Of a stretch of DNA of 35,895 bases, positions 23,721 to 33,112 are shown one piece after another. Position 1 is the stretch's first letter; the number at the start of each line of letters is the position of its first letter. A program made the translations under genes and the position numbers. The notes under the pieces were generated by a model that worked only from the letters and a program-made list of their open reading frames with translations, searched no databases and had not been told where the DNA came from. The DNA comes from Phocaeicola_A sp963643925 (lineage in GTDB: Bacteria > Bacteroidota > Bacteroidia > Bacteroidales > Bacteroidaceae). Location: the NCBI GenBank assembly GCA_963643925.1, contig CAVINS010000038.1:1-35895 (forward strand). Reading direction: 5' to 3'.

Positions 23721-25310
23721 TCAACGAACTTCGCGGTAGGTGACGTCTACCACGTTTCCAAAGCCGCTGTATTCTTCTTTCAAACTCATCTTGCCAGTTG
23801 TGTCGATTGTGTAGAAACGGACGTGGCCGCCATCGTCTTCACCCGTGGTAGAGCCTACAATCAGGTCGAACTGCTTGGAAAGGAACTCATCGCTATGGTC
23901 TGCCAACCAATCGAGACGCATATTCACAAACAGGTTGAACTTCAGCATAGTCACCTTCTCACCGGCTGGTAACGTCAACACCTCATTCAGGGCGCTTGTA
24001 CCCAAATTGTATGAGTAGACCTTGTTGTCGTAGCAATAGAACATGAACGGATACTGTGAATGGAAAGCATAGTCCACAGCATCGTTGAAATGCTCACTGG
24101 TGATGCCGCTGTAGAGAGCCTCTTGTGTGAAGCGGCTTCCCGACAGATTGACACCGTATACCTGGCGTTGCTTGCTGTCATCCTCCAGGATGGTGTACAC
24201 CAGGCCACCAGAGAAGCGGGTGCTTACCATGTCCACAAAGGTCATGCCGGTGGTGTAGCTGAATTTCTTCGTAGCGTCTTCCGGGTCGGTCAGCGAGAAG
24301 AGCACGTTGTTGTCCGATGCATAGTAGTTCCATCCCACAAAGCGCTTGTTCGTGATGTCGTAGAGCAATGCGCACGAGGAGTTTCCCGGACGCTCGAGAC
24401 TGGTGCCGGCTGCAGGTGCTACCTGGTAGGTAGCATCGTTGCCGCCCTTGTCCGTGTTGAGGGGAGTCTCGAAGGACGCTCCGGACGTGCCACTGCGAAT
24501 GGCATAGGCATTTCCGAGGTCGGTGACGCACATCCTGGACGTAGGACCATAGTAGCCGCCGGCATTGATGATGGTGAAGGCTATAGGTTCGCCGGGCGTT
24601 GAGGAGAGGATGAAGTCCGTCAGTTTCATGTTGTTGTCTTCCGTGCATGCCATGGAGGAGACGTTCAGTCGGTAGCCTCCCGACTTGCTCAACAGGAAGA
24701 TAGCTTCCGCACCATAGTACATGCTGGGATTCATCACAACCTGCGTAGCCTCGCGAAGGTCGGGACATTTGTCGCCCAACACACCGTATGCCACTATCGG
24801 ATTGCCTTTTGAATCTCTGGAAACGACATCCAGCCGTGCTTTCTTGTCCGCTCCCACATTGCTAAGCACCATCCACCCTTCAGAGGTGGTTGAGATGACG
24901 TTCACACTGCCTTTGGCACTGGTGGTAACGCCAGTCTCCTTGTTCGTCACCCAATACCATAGGGCATAGTTGCCGGCAGAGAAGTCCGCGAAATAGTTCA
25001 CTCCCTTCGTCTTGTCAGGGTCAATGTCCACCCACAGCTCGGTCTTGTTTTCGTCGTTGGTGTGTCTGTAATTGATTTTGCAGCCATACTCATAATTGGC
25101 GTTGTCGGTTCCCAGTTCTCCCGCAATGGAAGAGACCACCTTCGGTTCGAACACGATATTCTCAGCGCGCGACATCACCGCAAGGTTCTCAGGCATCGTG
25201 ATCTCTATCGTCTCCATTTCAGAGTAATCGTAGTTACCCTTGTCCTCGTAACATGCGGTCGCCAACAGGCCGCATGCCACTATCGTAAACAGTTTATTGA
25301 ATGTCTTCAT
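23721..25310 (-). CDS. PKD-like family surface lipoprotein
   Basis: 529 residues. Lipoprotein signal ending LLATAC (Cys20), then YEDKGNYDYSEM, the hallmark start of the PKD-like lipoproteins encoded behind SusCD pairs. An Ig/PKD-like N-terminal region (~25-140) is followed by a repeat-rich beta segment that may form a propeller-like domain (EGWMVLSNVG, GGYRLNVSSM, VGWNYYASDNNVLFS, VYSYNLGTSALNEVLTLP). It is the last gene of the SusC-SusD-DUF4843-PKD operon and starts 23 bp after the DUF4843 stop codon. It is presumably exposed on the outer membrane and helps bind the substrate of this transporter; the substrate is unknown. Confidence 0.85.
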   Translation of the reverse strand: MKTFNKLFTIVACGLLATACYEDKGNYDYSEMETIEITMPENLAVMSRAENIVFEPKVVSSIAGELGTDNANYEYGCKINYRHTNDENKTELWVDIDPDKTKGVNYFADFSAGNYALWYWVTNKETGVTTSAKGSVNVISTTSEGWMVLSNVGADKKARLDVVSRDSKGNPIVAYGVLGDKCPDLREATQVVMNPSMYYGAEAIFLLSKSGGYRLNVSSMACTEDNNMKLTDFILSSTPGEPIAFTIINAGGYYGPTSRMCVTDLGNAYAIRSGTSGASFETPLNTDKGGNDATYQVAPAAGTSLERPGNSSCALLYDITNKRFVGWNYYASDNNVLFSLTDPEDATKKFSYTTGMTFVDMVSTRFSGGLVYTILEDDSKQRQVYGVNLSGSRFTQEALYSGITSEHFNDAVDYAFHSQYPFMFYCYDNKVYSYNLGTSALNEVLTLPAGEKVTMLKFNLFVNMRLDWLADHSDEFLSKQFDLIVGSTTGEDDGGHVRFYTIDTTGKMSLKEEYSGFGNVVDVTYREVR

Positions 25311-25333
25311 TACTCTTCGTTTTTAATCGTTTG

Positions 25334-26164
25334 TTACTCGCAATTCGAATAATCCACAGCATATTTGGCCGGCAGTTGGATGTACGAGCCGTCGTCGTCC
25401 AGCACGGGTGTTCCGGCATCCGCCATCTTCTGCAGGTGTCTTTGGAAGGTGCGTGCCGCGAAATCCATTTTGCCATACGCCACCTTTGCACCGCTCATGC
25501 CGGCGTTGTTCCAGTCCGTCACGGTCCATCCCATCACTTTGTTCAGCTCCAGGTAGCGGTTCACGGTGAACTTGCCGAAATACTCGTCGCCATACCATCC
25601 CCAATAGTTGGGCTGGGTATAGATTTCGCTGAATCGGACAATGTAAGATGTAGCACTGTTCTGCGGTCCGTCCGCCGACCACGACGCTGAGTTCTTGTAA
25701 TAGTCTATCGGCAGGTCGAAATACTCGTTGGCCACCAGTCCCAGTTTGATGCGCAGCGTGTTGGTACGTAGCTTGGCGGTACGTATCAGCCGCACCCATA
25801 CGGTGTCGGTGCTGTTATTGGCGTGCACGGTGTAGTCGTTGCGGCTGAGGTCGAAGTCCTCACCCTCAATGGCCGTGGTGCCTTCGAGCACAGCGATCTT
25901 ATACGGCCGTGGCTGGTTGACGGTATTTCCCATCGTGCGCACCACGAAGCGCACGCTATACTCGGTATACTTCTCGTCCACCGAAGCGAATGAGAATGTG
26001 GTGGAATCCTTGTACGATTGGGGATTCCCGTACAAGTCCGTCGTATAGGTCTCTTGGATGAACAGACCGGACTTGCATCCATTATACAGAGGTACGGTTT
26101 CCTCTGAACAAGCTCCCAGCAGAAGGGCTGAGAAGGCTAAGCAGATATATATAAATTTTCTCAT
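25334..26164 (-). CDS. DUF4843 lipoprotein
   Basis: 276 residues. Signal and lipobox LLLGAC (Cys19) followed by SEETVPLYNG. The family pattern of DUF4843 is visible: TTFSFASVDEKYTEYSVRFVV, RPYKIAVLEGTTAIEGEDFD, NTLRIKLGLVANEYFDL and a C-terminal YGKMDFAARTFQRHLQ. DUF4843 lipoproteins are encoded with SusC/SusD pairs, usually between susD and a PKD-like gene, exactly as here (gaps of 14 and 23 bp). Probably a surface accessory protein of the uptake complex. No enzymatic motif is seen. Confidence 0.85.
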   Translation of the reverse strand: MRKFIYICLAFSALLLGACSEETVPLYNGCKSGLFIQETYTTDLYGNPQSYKDSTTFSFASVDEKYTEYSVRFVVRTMGNTVNQPRPYKIAVLEGTTAIEGEDFDLSRNDYTVHANNSTDTVWVRLIRTAKLRTNTLRIKLGLVANEYFDLPIDYYKNSASWSADGPQNSATSYIVRFSEIYTQPNYWGWYGDEYFGKFTVNRYLELNKVMGWTVTDWNNAGMSGAKVAYGKMDFAARTFQRHLQKMADAGTPVLDDDGSYIQLPAKYAVDYSNCE

Positions 26165-26178
26165 ACTAATGGTCTATG

Positions 26179-27687
26179 TTAATTGGTTTCATCAGAAGGA
26201 ATAGGTACGGAATAGCGTGTGGCTGGAGAGGGGGAACTGTCGAAATAAGGCTCTTCCGCTCCATTCATTTTTGTGTCGCCGCCAGTGTACATGCCGAATT
26301 TCTGGTTGAAGCGTTTCAGCATGAAGTAGATTTGTCCTTCACCGCGCATCTCACGCAGATACTCATACTTTATCTCTTTCAAGAGTGTGTTCTTGTTGAC
26401 GCTTCCAGCCGACAGAGCCGTCAGTCCACGTGCTTGCAGGACCACGTTCAGGTAGTCGCAAGCCCCTGCGAGATCGTTTTGCATCAGCAGACTTTCGGAA
26501 GCGATGTAATAGGCTTCGCTCACGCGCATCAGTCCGTAGAACGTTGCCCAAAAGTCCGGATTCGTATCACTCGTAGTGAAGCTCTTGTACTTGATGAAGT
26601 CATACTCGCTACCCGACGATGCGGACGAGCCTGTCCATTGCGACTGGCGACGGTAATCGCCTACGCTGGGGAACAGGATGTCGATGTAGCCTTTTCGGGG
26701 CTGAAGCAACGCCGACACGTCCAACGTACCGCTAAAGTAGTTGGTAAAGATGTCCTTCATGTCGCTGTCGTAGAATCCGAACAGACATTCTGTCGAGAAG
26801 ATACGGTCGGGATTGATGCTGTTTGCCAACAGTTTCGAAGGCTCCACGAAGGGGAACAGCTCCTTCACCTTGTCGTTGTCCGTAATCTTTCTGGCCTCAG
26901 CCAATGCTTTTTCGTATTCACCCATCCACAAGTATAGGCGAGCTTTCACCAAAACCACCGCATAGTAGTTCATTCGCAACTGACGGTAACGTTCCCAGTT
27001 GCCGGAGTCTCCACCATCGGAACTCAAACGGCCTTCGGTTATCACTGGGTCGACCTCCTTCAGCAAGCTCTCCGATGCCTCCAAGTCGGGCAACAGGTAT
27101 TTCTCCACCAGTTCGTCTGCCGGCAGGCGGTCGTGACGTGTGGCCTCGACGCCTGTGTTGTACGGTATGCTCAGCTTACTCGGATTGGAGGTGTAGATGG
27201 GCCCGAAGAGGCGAAGCAGGTCGAAATGCAGGAAGGCGCGCACGCCCAACATCTCACCCTTTATCAGATTGCATTCCGGCTCTGTCAGCACGGAGCCTTT
27301 GTATTCATCAACGGCCTGCAGCACCAGGTTCGCATTCAGGATTGTAGAGTAAGCTGTGCTCCATATGCTCGAGAATGTTGAACTTGCAGATGAGCCTGTC
27401 CAGGTAGCTGTCTTGAACTGGATGCGCGATGTGCTCGCAGAGGGGATGTTGTAGAGCAATCCCATAAAGTCCAGCGGACCGTAACTCATATTGTATCCAT
27501 AGAGGCTGGTACTGCTGAGGTTGGTATAGACTCCGTTCACGGCATTGTGGAAACCAGCCTTGGTTCCGAACTGTTGCTCGTAGGTCTGTTTATCCTTGGG
27601 CGAGTAGTCCAACCAGTCGGAGCATGCGGCAAACAGGCCTCCGACTCCCAGGACAACAGCTATAGTCAGTAACTTATATTGTTTCAT
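26179..27687 (-). CDS. RagB/SusD-family nutrient-binding lipoprotein (second Sus pair)
   Basis: 502 residues. Lipobox LFAAC (Cys22) followed by SDWLDYSPKDKQT, the typical SusD start. Helical repeats include LNANLVLQAVDEYKG, GEMLGVRAFLHFDLLRLFGPIY, MNYYAVVLVKARLYLWMGEYEKALAEARKI, RVSEAYYIASESLLMQNDLAGACDYLNVVLQARG and EYLREMRGEGQIYFMLKRFNQKFG. It binds substrate at the cell surface for its SusC partner, whose gene ends 11 bp upstream. The length is typical of the shorter SusD group that co-occurs with DUF4843 and PKD-like proteins. Confidence 0.95.
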   Translation of the reverse strand: MKQYKLLTIAVVLGVGGLFAACSDWLDYSPKDKQTYEQQFGTKAGFHNAVNGVYTNLSSTSLYGYNMSYGPLDFMGLLYNIPSASTSRIQFKTATWTGSSASSTFSSIWSTAYSTILNANLVLQAVDEYKGSVLTEPECNLIKGEMLGVRAFLHFDLLRLFGPIYTSNPSKLSIPYNTGVEATRHDRLPADELVEKYLLPDLEASESLLKEVDPVITEGRLSSDGGDSGNWERYRQLRMNYYAVVLVKARLYLWMGEYEKALAEARKITDNDKVKELFPFVEPSKLLANSINPDRIFSTECLFGFYDSDMKDIFTNYFSGTLDVSALLQPRKGYIDILFPSVGDYRRQSQWTGSSASSGSEYDFIKYKSFTTSDTNPDFWATFYGLMRVSEAYYIASESLLMQNDLAGACDYLNVVLQARGLTALSAGSVNKNTLLKEIKYEYLREMRGEGQIYFMLKRFNQKFGMYTGGDTKMNGAEEPYFDSSPSPATRYSVPIPSDETN

Positions 27688-27698
27688 AAAGCGATTGG

Positions 27699-30600
27699 TT
27701 AAAGAGTGAATGATAATGCGAAAGTGAAGCTACGCGCAAACGGATAGTCCGTACCGCGTTCTTTCTTGATAGAAGTCAACCAGAAGACGTCATTCATGTA
27801 GGCAGAGAGCCTCAGCGACTCGATTCCTATCTGGCGGGCGAACTCGTAGAAGTCATAGCCTACCGTGACGGTCTGCAGTGTCAGCGAGTTGTTCTTCTGC
27901 ACGAAGCGCGACGAGATAGGCGTGTTCACCGAGCTTGCGATGTTCTTGAACATGGCCTTGTCGCCCGGCTGTTGCCAACGGTCGTACAACGCGCGTTTGT
28001 CTTGGTTGTAGTTGAGCTGGTCGCCCGAGATGTTCTCCACCTTTTCGTAGAGGGCTGAGTTGAAAGCTTTGCCTCCCCACTTATAGCCGAAGGTCACTCC
28101 CGCGGAGAACCCTTTGTATGTGAAGCTCGAGCTGATGTTTCCTTCAATCTTCGAGCGGCTGTTGCCCACAATCACCTCGTCGTCGTACGAGAAGTCGTAG
28201 GTGTAGGTTCCGTCTTTCTTGATGAAGAGCTCGCGTCCATTGGAGGGGTCGATGCCGGCAGAGCGCACTGCCCAGATGTCATCGGGGTCCGCTCCGTTGT
28301 AGTAGCGTTTTGTATTGCGGCTCTTGCCGTAATTGTTCAAGTCGTCCATGTGTCCGTCGATGTTGTCCAGTTCCGAGCTCTCGTGGCGCAAGGTTCCGCG
28401 TACACTCCAAGTGAGGCGGTCCTTCAGTGAGCGGAGTATGTAGTAGGACACGGTAGCCAGCACACCCTTGGAGCGCTGCAGGCCCAGGTTGGTGTACCAC
28501 GACGATACGCCTGAGGATGGAACCGTGTAGACGCTTATCAGCAACGGGTCGGTGCGCTTGTCGTAGTAGTTGAAGTCGATGGTAAGCCTGTCGTTGAGCA
28601 TCGTCAAGTCGAATCCGATGTTCTTGTCGAGTGTGGTCTGCCATTTCAGGTCTCTGTTTCCCAGCACACTCAGGATGGTGCTGTTTCCGAAATAGTTGAA
28701 GCTGTCGTAGAGGAAACGGTATGTTGTCAGCGACATGGCCGAGTCGAAGCTGGTGTTTCCGGGGTTACCGATAGAAGCGCGCAGTTTCAACATCGACACG
28801 CCGTGGATGTTCTCCTTGAAGAACCGTTCGTTCATGATGTTCCAGCCCAAGCCTACAGACCATGTGTTCTTGAAGCGCTTGGTGGAACCGAACACTGAAG
28901 ATCCGTTTGTGGTGTAGTTCACATCCAGCAGATAGCGATTGTCATACGCATAGTTCAGTGTGCCCAAGAAGCTCACGTTGCGCGACACCGATTCGGTATA
29001 AGAGGCCGTAGAGCCTTCGGGGAAGCCGTTGGCAAAGGAAGGGTAGGTGTAGTCACCCTCGGGGAAACCTACCACCCGGTAGCCCTGGCTCAGTTGGCGA
29101 TATTCCGACAGTTTGCCGTCCAGCGCAAAGGTGAAGCGGTGTTTCCCTATCACCTCGGCGTATGTGGCCGTCAGTTCACCGTCATATTGTGTGGACTTGG
29201 CATTGGAAGAGGTGAAGGAACCCTTCTTCGTAGCGTCGGTGTCCGTGTAGCGTGTGTCGAGCGGAGAGATGAAGTTCTCGCCATCGGCATCCGAATGTGT
29301 CAAGCCAAAACGGGCGCGCAACTTCAGTGTCTCCAGGGGTGTGTACTCCGCAATGAAGTAATTGGAGAGCAACAGGGTCGATTTCTCGTTGCGGCTGTTC
29401 AGCGAAGCGTTGTAGCTGGGATTGGCGGCTTTTGCGAACTCATCGTTCTGCAACCAAGGTGTCACCTCTCCGTTCTCGTCCACCTTCTTGTAGTAGGGGT
29501 TGGCACTTGCGTAAGTGGAGAATGCTACAATCGGGTCGCTCGTGTCGGTGTAGGTGGCGCTGAACTTATTGGTAAACTGAAGTTTGTTCACGCGGTAGAT
29601 GATGTCCAGGTTGCCGCTATAGGAGTCGCGGTCCGATTTCTTCATCACACCGTCCGTTCCGTTGTAGCCTACACCTATGCCGAACAGGAATCCGCCCTGG
29701 CCACCCTCGGCATAGAGTTGGTGCTTCTGGTTCACTCCTGTGCGCAAAGGCTCGCTCAGCCAATAGGTGTCCACACCACTGGCTATTTCCGCCTTTCTCT
29801 TGTTGTAGATGTCGCTGTAGAGGATTTCATTGTCCACCGACCAGTTGCCGTCGCTCACTGTATATCTGCCAGCCAAACGTTCGAACTCCAGCTTTTCAGA
29901 GGAGTTCATCAGGTTGTACGAGGAGAGGTCGGGTTTTGAGATGGCCACCGAACCATTGTAGTTGAGGCGAAGCTTTCCGGCTTTCGGTTTCACCGTCTCC
30001 ACTACCACCACGCCATTGGCGGCTTTCGAACCATAGATGGCCGTGGAAGCGGCATCCTTCAGTATGGTCATGGACTCAATGCGGTTCAGGTCCAGGTTGT
30101 AGACCGTCTCCAGCGTCGACTCAAATCCATCGACAATGAACAGGGGCTGGTTGGGATCGTTCACCGCTTCATCCCGCAGACCGATGACACTGGACTTGCC
30201 GCGGATGTTGATGTCCGGCAGGTGGTTCGGGTCTGATCCGTAGAGGTCGTTGTCCAGCACATTGAAGGCAGGGTCCAGGGCACTCAAGCTGGCTATAGGG
30301 TTCTGCAGACCAATCTGTCGCAGTTCCTCACCTGTCACCGTAGTGGCCGAACCGGTGAACGAGTTTTTGTTCTTCGTCACGATACCTGTCACCACCACCT
30401 CTTCAATCTCAGTGTCGGAGTGCAAGGTTACGGTACGCTTCTCGTTGCCCTTTCCGGCTCTGACCTGAAGCACCTCTTGCTTCATGCCGACGTATGAATA
30501 GGTAATCTCGCAAGCCGTCGCGGGCAGTTGCAACGAGTAGTGACCATCGACATCGGTAATCGCATGTGCCGAGGTTCCCTTGATGAAGATTGTCACGCCG

Positions 30601-30971
30601 GGCAAGGGCAAACCTTCGTCATCCACTACGGTGCCGGTCAATGTTCTGGTACCTTTGTTCCCGCTCTGTTTCGTGATGGTCACAATCTTGTCTTCCAGCC
30701 GATAGGTGAAATCGGTGTTTGCAAAGACCTTACTCAGCACCTCGTCAACGGAATTTCCCTTTGCCGTGATGGAAACCAGTCCCATCTCTCCCGTCTGGTC
30801 GGTGTTGTACACGAAACTCAGTCCTGTCTGTTTTCGGATTTCATCGAAGAAAGTTCTGACAGGAACATTTTTCAAATCCAATGTCACGGTTCTCGACCCC
30901 TGGGCCAACAGTAGGCCAGGCAATAGCAACCAGCAACACAGGAAGAGACAAATAATTCTTTTCTCTTTCAT
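27699..30971 (-). CDS. SusC/RagA-family TonB-dependent transducer with STN domain
   Basis: 1090 residues. After the signal peptide comes an STN (secretin/TonB short N-terminal) domain at ~26-100 (LDLKNVPVRTFFDEIRKQTG, ITAKGNSVDEVLSKVFA, YRLEDKIVTIT). A carboxypeptidase-regulatory-like domain (~110-190: LTGTVVDDEGLPLPGVTIFI, DVDGHYSLQLP) follows, then the TonB box EEVVVTGI, a plug (LDPAFNVLDNDL, PDINIRGKSSV, PLFIVDGFES, ILKDAASTAIYGSKAANGV) and a large barrel ending FARSFTFALSFTL. The STN domain is the part that contacts FecR-type anti-sigma factors, and fecR and the ECF sigma gene lie directly upstream. It therefore both imports a ligand and reports its presence. First gene of the four-gene uptake operon. 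Confidence 0.95.
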   Translation of the reverse strand: MKEKRIICLFLCCWLLLPGLLLAQGSRTVTLDLKNVPVRTFFDEIRKQTGLSFVYNTDQTGEMGLVSITAKGNSVDEVLSKVFANTDFTYRLEDKIVTITKQSGNKGTRTLTGTVVDDEGLPLPGVTIFIKGTSAHAITDVDGHYSLQLPATACEITYSYVGMKQEVLQVRAGKGNEKRTVTLHSDTEIEEVVVTGIVTKNKNSFTGSATTVTGEELRQIGLQNPIASLSALDPAFNVLDNDLYGSDPNHLPDINIRGKSSVIGLRDEAVNDPNQPLFIVDGFESTLETVYNLDLNRIESMTILKDAASTAIYGSKAANGVVVVETVKPKAGKLRLNYNGSVAISKPDLSSYNLMNSSEKLEFERLAGRYTVSDGNWSVDNEILYSDIYNKRKAEIASGVDTYWLSEPLRTGVNQKHQLYAEGGQGGFLFGIGVGYNGTDGVMKKSDRDSYSGNLDIIYRVNKLQFTNKFSATYTDTSDPIVAFSTYASANPYYKKVDENGEVTPWLQNDEFAKAANPSYNASLNSRNEKSTLLLSNYFIAEYTPLETLKLRARFGLTHSDADGENFISPLDTRYTDTDATKKGSFTSSNAKSTQYDGELTATYAEVIGKHRFTFALDGKLSEYRQLSQGYRVVGFPEGDYTYPSFANGFPEGSTASYTESVSRNVSFLGTLNYAYDNRYLLDVNYTTNGSSVFGSTKRFKNTWSVGLGWNIMNERFFKENIHGVSMLKLRASIGNPGNTSFDSAMSLTTYRFLYDSFNYFGNSTILSVLGNRDLKWQTTLDKNIGFDLTMLNDRLTIDFNYYDKRTDPLLISVYTVPSSGVSSWYTNLGLQRSKGVLATVSYYILRSLKDRLTWSVRGTLRHESSELDNIDGHMDDLNNYGKSRNTKRYYNGADPDDIWAVRSAGIDPSNGRELFIKKDGTYTYDFSYDDEVIVGNSRSKIEGNISSSFTYKGFSAGVTFGYKWGGKAFNSALYEKVENISGDQLNYNQDKRALYDRWQQPGDKAMFKNIASSVNTPISSRFVQKNNSLTLQTVTVGYDFYEFARQIGIESLRLSAYMNDVFWLTSIKKERGTDYPFARSFTFALSFTL

Positions 30972-31126
30972 AAGTAATCACATTAGTTAATAGTATAATT
31001 TTAATTGTTTGTTTCTCAATATCCTTGTTTCATCGTTGCGCCGACTGTCCTTCAAGTCGGGCAATTCCTGAATGTCGTTCAATGAGGATGTGTGCTTTTT
31101 CATTTCGATTCTCTCTATTGATTATT

Positions 31127-32290
31127 CTAATTAGAAAAAACGATTGTCCGTCCTATTATCTTGATTTGCACATCCACCGTGCGGCCGATTGCCCGCAGGG
31201 TCGGATTGATTTTGCCGTAACGGTCCAAGGCGCCTGTGAAGCGAAGCCGCTTTATCTGGGGCGACTCATAGACCACCTTCACGTTGTACCAATTGGAGAG
31301 CGTCTCCATGATGTTCTCCAGTGTTTCATCCTCGAAGAAGAAGTAGCCGTCGTTCCAGGCTGTGTACTTCTCTATGTTCACTTCCTCCAGCTGCACCTGT
31401 TTGCCGTCTTTTCCGATGATGGCGCGCTGATGGGGTTTCATCAGTATCTCCGGCCCTTCCTCATCCAACAGAAGGCTTATGCTCCCGTGTACCAACACCA
31501 CCGAAGTGTGTTGGCTCGAATAGGCGTTCACGTTGAAGGCCGTGCCATACTGCTTGATCTTTATATTCTCCGTAACCACGTAGAAGGGACGCTCTGCATC
31601 GTGTGCCACCTCAAAGTAGGCCTCTCCTTTCAGATACACCACACGCGCCTTACGTCCGAACACGACCGGAAATTTCAGCTGTGTGTTGTAGTTCAGGTGC
31701 ACCTTGGTTCCATCCGCCAAGGTGATGCGGTACTCTTTGCCGGCTTCCGTCTGCAGGGTGTTGTCCGGAGCCACCGTGTCGCGGTCTGCCACCTGCTTGC
31801 TCTGCTCCAGCAGCGACAGCTCGCCCTTGCGCACCAGCGTGGCGTGTCCCTTGCCGACGGGGATTTGCTGCAGGGAGTCCAGCTGGGCCAGCGTTTGTTC
31901 TCCGCCGTCAGACACCAGCGTGGCTTCCGAGAAGCTGGCATCGAACTGTGGAAGCGCATCCGGCGATTGGGCCTCTTGACCTATATAATAATAAGCCCAT
32001 CCGCCCAGCATCAGCAGCGGCAATGCTACGGCCGCGGCGTAGCGCCAGATTCTCTTCATCGGACGTGAGGCACCCACACGGCTTTTGAAACGTCCCCACG
32101 CCTCTTGCGAATCCACCTCGGCATAACGCTTATACTGTCCTGGGAAAAACTCTCCCTGGCGAATCCTCGCATACAACCGCTCGTGGTCGGGCGACTCTTG
32201 CCGCCAGCCGTCCAAGCACTGTCGCTCCTCGTCGGACAACTCCGTCAGCAGGCTCTTCGCTATCAAACGTTCTATGTTTTTCTCATTCAT
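31127..32290 (-). CDS. FecR-family anti-sigma factor
   Basis: 387 residues from ATG at 32290 (MNEKNIERLIAKS); in-frame ATG at 32299 would add three residues. The N-terminal ~75 residues face the cytoplasm and would hold the sigma factor (LLTELSDEERQCLDGWRQES). A single membrane helix lies at ~81-102 (AAAVALPLLMLGGWAYYY). The periplasmic part has the FecR domain (TLQTEAGKEYRITLADGTKVHLNYNT, GRKARVVYLKGEAYFEVAHD, FYVVTENIKIKQYGTAFNVNAY) and a C-terminal DUF4974 domain (FFFEDETLENIMETLSNWYNV) that would contact the SusC STN domain. It lies between the sigma gene and susC. A TATATTTG element at 32320 suggests some independent expression. Confidence 0.95.
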   Translation of the reverse strand: MNEKNIERLIAKSLLTELSDEERQCLDGWRQESPDHERLYARIRQGEFFPGQYKRYAEVDSQEAWGRFKSRVGASRPMKRIWRYAAAVALPLLMLGGWAYYYIGQEAQSPDALPQFDASFSEATLVSDGGEQTLAQLDSLQQIPVGKGHATLVRKGELSLLEQSKQVADRDTVAPDNTLQTEAGKEYRITLADGTKVHLNYNTQLKFPVVFGRKARVVYLKGEAYFEVAHDAERPFYVVTENIKIKQYGTAFNVNAYSSQHTSVVLVHGSISLLLDEEGPEILMKPHQRAIIGKDGKQVQLEEVNIEKYTAWNDGYFFFEDETLENIMETLSNWYNVKVVYESPQIKRLRFTGALDRYGKINPTLRAIGRTVDVQIKIIGRTIVFSN

Positions 32291-32319
32291 TGGTTGCATA
32301 ATCTGCCTTTCCAAGAAAA

Positions 32320-32327
32320 CAAATATA
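32320..32327 (-). promoter_or_regulatory. -7 promoter element of fecR-like gene
   Basis: TATATTTG on the minus strand in the 139-bp gap between the sigma-factor stop codon and the FecR start. A vegetative promoter here would keep the anti-sigma factor present at a basal level. Confidence 0.45.
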
Positions 32328-32429
32328 TACCAAAGACGACTATAAAAAGCAAAAAGGGGACAAAGGAGGCAGGTATTTTGCGGAAAATGGTTGGGAGATT
32401 TTCAATATCGCATCCATTCGTAGGGGTGG

Positions 32430-33008
32430 CTATGGGATCAGATGCATCCCGATACACACAAAATAGAGCGAACCCAGGCGGGATTTCAGCAACTTCAATG
32501 CCCGCTTCCGTTGGGTCTTTATCGTCTCGGTGGAGACGTTCAGTGTTCGGGCTATCTCCTCGTTCTTCTTGCCTTCCATATACATGAGGAAGATTTTTCG
32601 CATCTGTGGCGCCAGTCGGTCAATCTCCTTATACAGCAGCCGGCGCACCTCTTCCTCCATCAGCTCGTCGCTGTCGTCAATCTCCCGGAACGACTCGCTC
32701 AGGTATTCAATGTATTTTGCCTCCACGTCCTGGTGCTTCAGGTAGTCGAGCGCGGCGTTGCGTACGGCGTTGTAGAGATAGACGCGGAACGAGGTGAACG
32801 AGAGGAACATGAGCTGCTTTTCCCAAATCGTCACGAACAGTTCCTGCACGATGTCCTCCGCCACATTGGTGCGGCCCACAAAGTTCACCGCATAGAGGAC
32901 CAGTGCCTTGTAGTATTCGTCGTACAAGACCTTGAAGGCGGAGATGTCTCTCCGGTTGATGCCCGCGAAAAGTTCCTCGTCTTTATCCATTGTTCTTCGG
33001 GGTTGCAT
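32430..33008 (-). CDS. ECF-type RNA polymerase sigma factor (FecI-like)
   Basis: 192 residues from ATG at 33008; ATG at 32990 (MDKDEELF) is an alternative. Sigma region 2 is visible as DISAFKVLYDEYYKALVLYAVNFVG, then EDIVQELFVTIWEK and FRVYLYNAVRNAALDYLKH. Region 4 is visible as RLLYKEIDRLAPQMRKIFLMYMEGKKNEEIARTLNVSTETIKTQRKRALKLLKSRLG. It is of the Bacteroidetes FecI-like type that pairs with FecR and an STN-SusC. It should direct transcription of the downstream susC operon when the FecR partner releases it. Own -7 element at 33042. No conserved target promoter was identified upstream of the second susC. Confidence 0.95.
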   Translation of the reverse strand: MQPRRTMDKDEELFAGINRRDISAFKVLYDEYYKALVLYAVNFVGRTNVAEDIVQELFVTIWEKQLMFLSFTSFRVYLYNAVRNAALDYLKHQDVEAKYIEYLSESFREIDDSDELMEEEVRRLLYKEIDRLAPQMRKIFLMYMEGKKNEEIARTLNVSTETIKTQRKRALKLLKSRLGSLYFVCIGMHLIP

Positions 33009-33041
33009 TCATATCACCATCTTCCAAGTTTTTTGGCAAGG

Positions 33042-33049
33042 CAAAGATA
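33042..33049 (-). promoter_or_regulatory. -7 promoter element of the ECF sigma gene
   Basis: TATCTTTG on the minus strand, 33 bp upstream of ATG 33008. Confidence 0.55.
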
Positions 33050-33112
33050 TCGGTTTTATCTGAAATGCCACAGCGTTCACCTATAAATTATCGTCTCCTC
33101 CACACTGACCTA

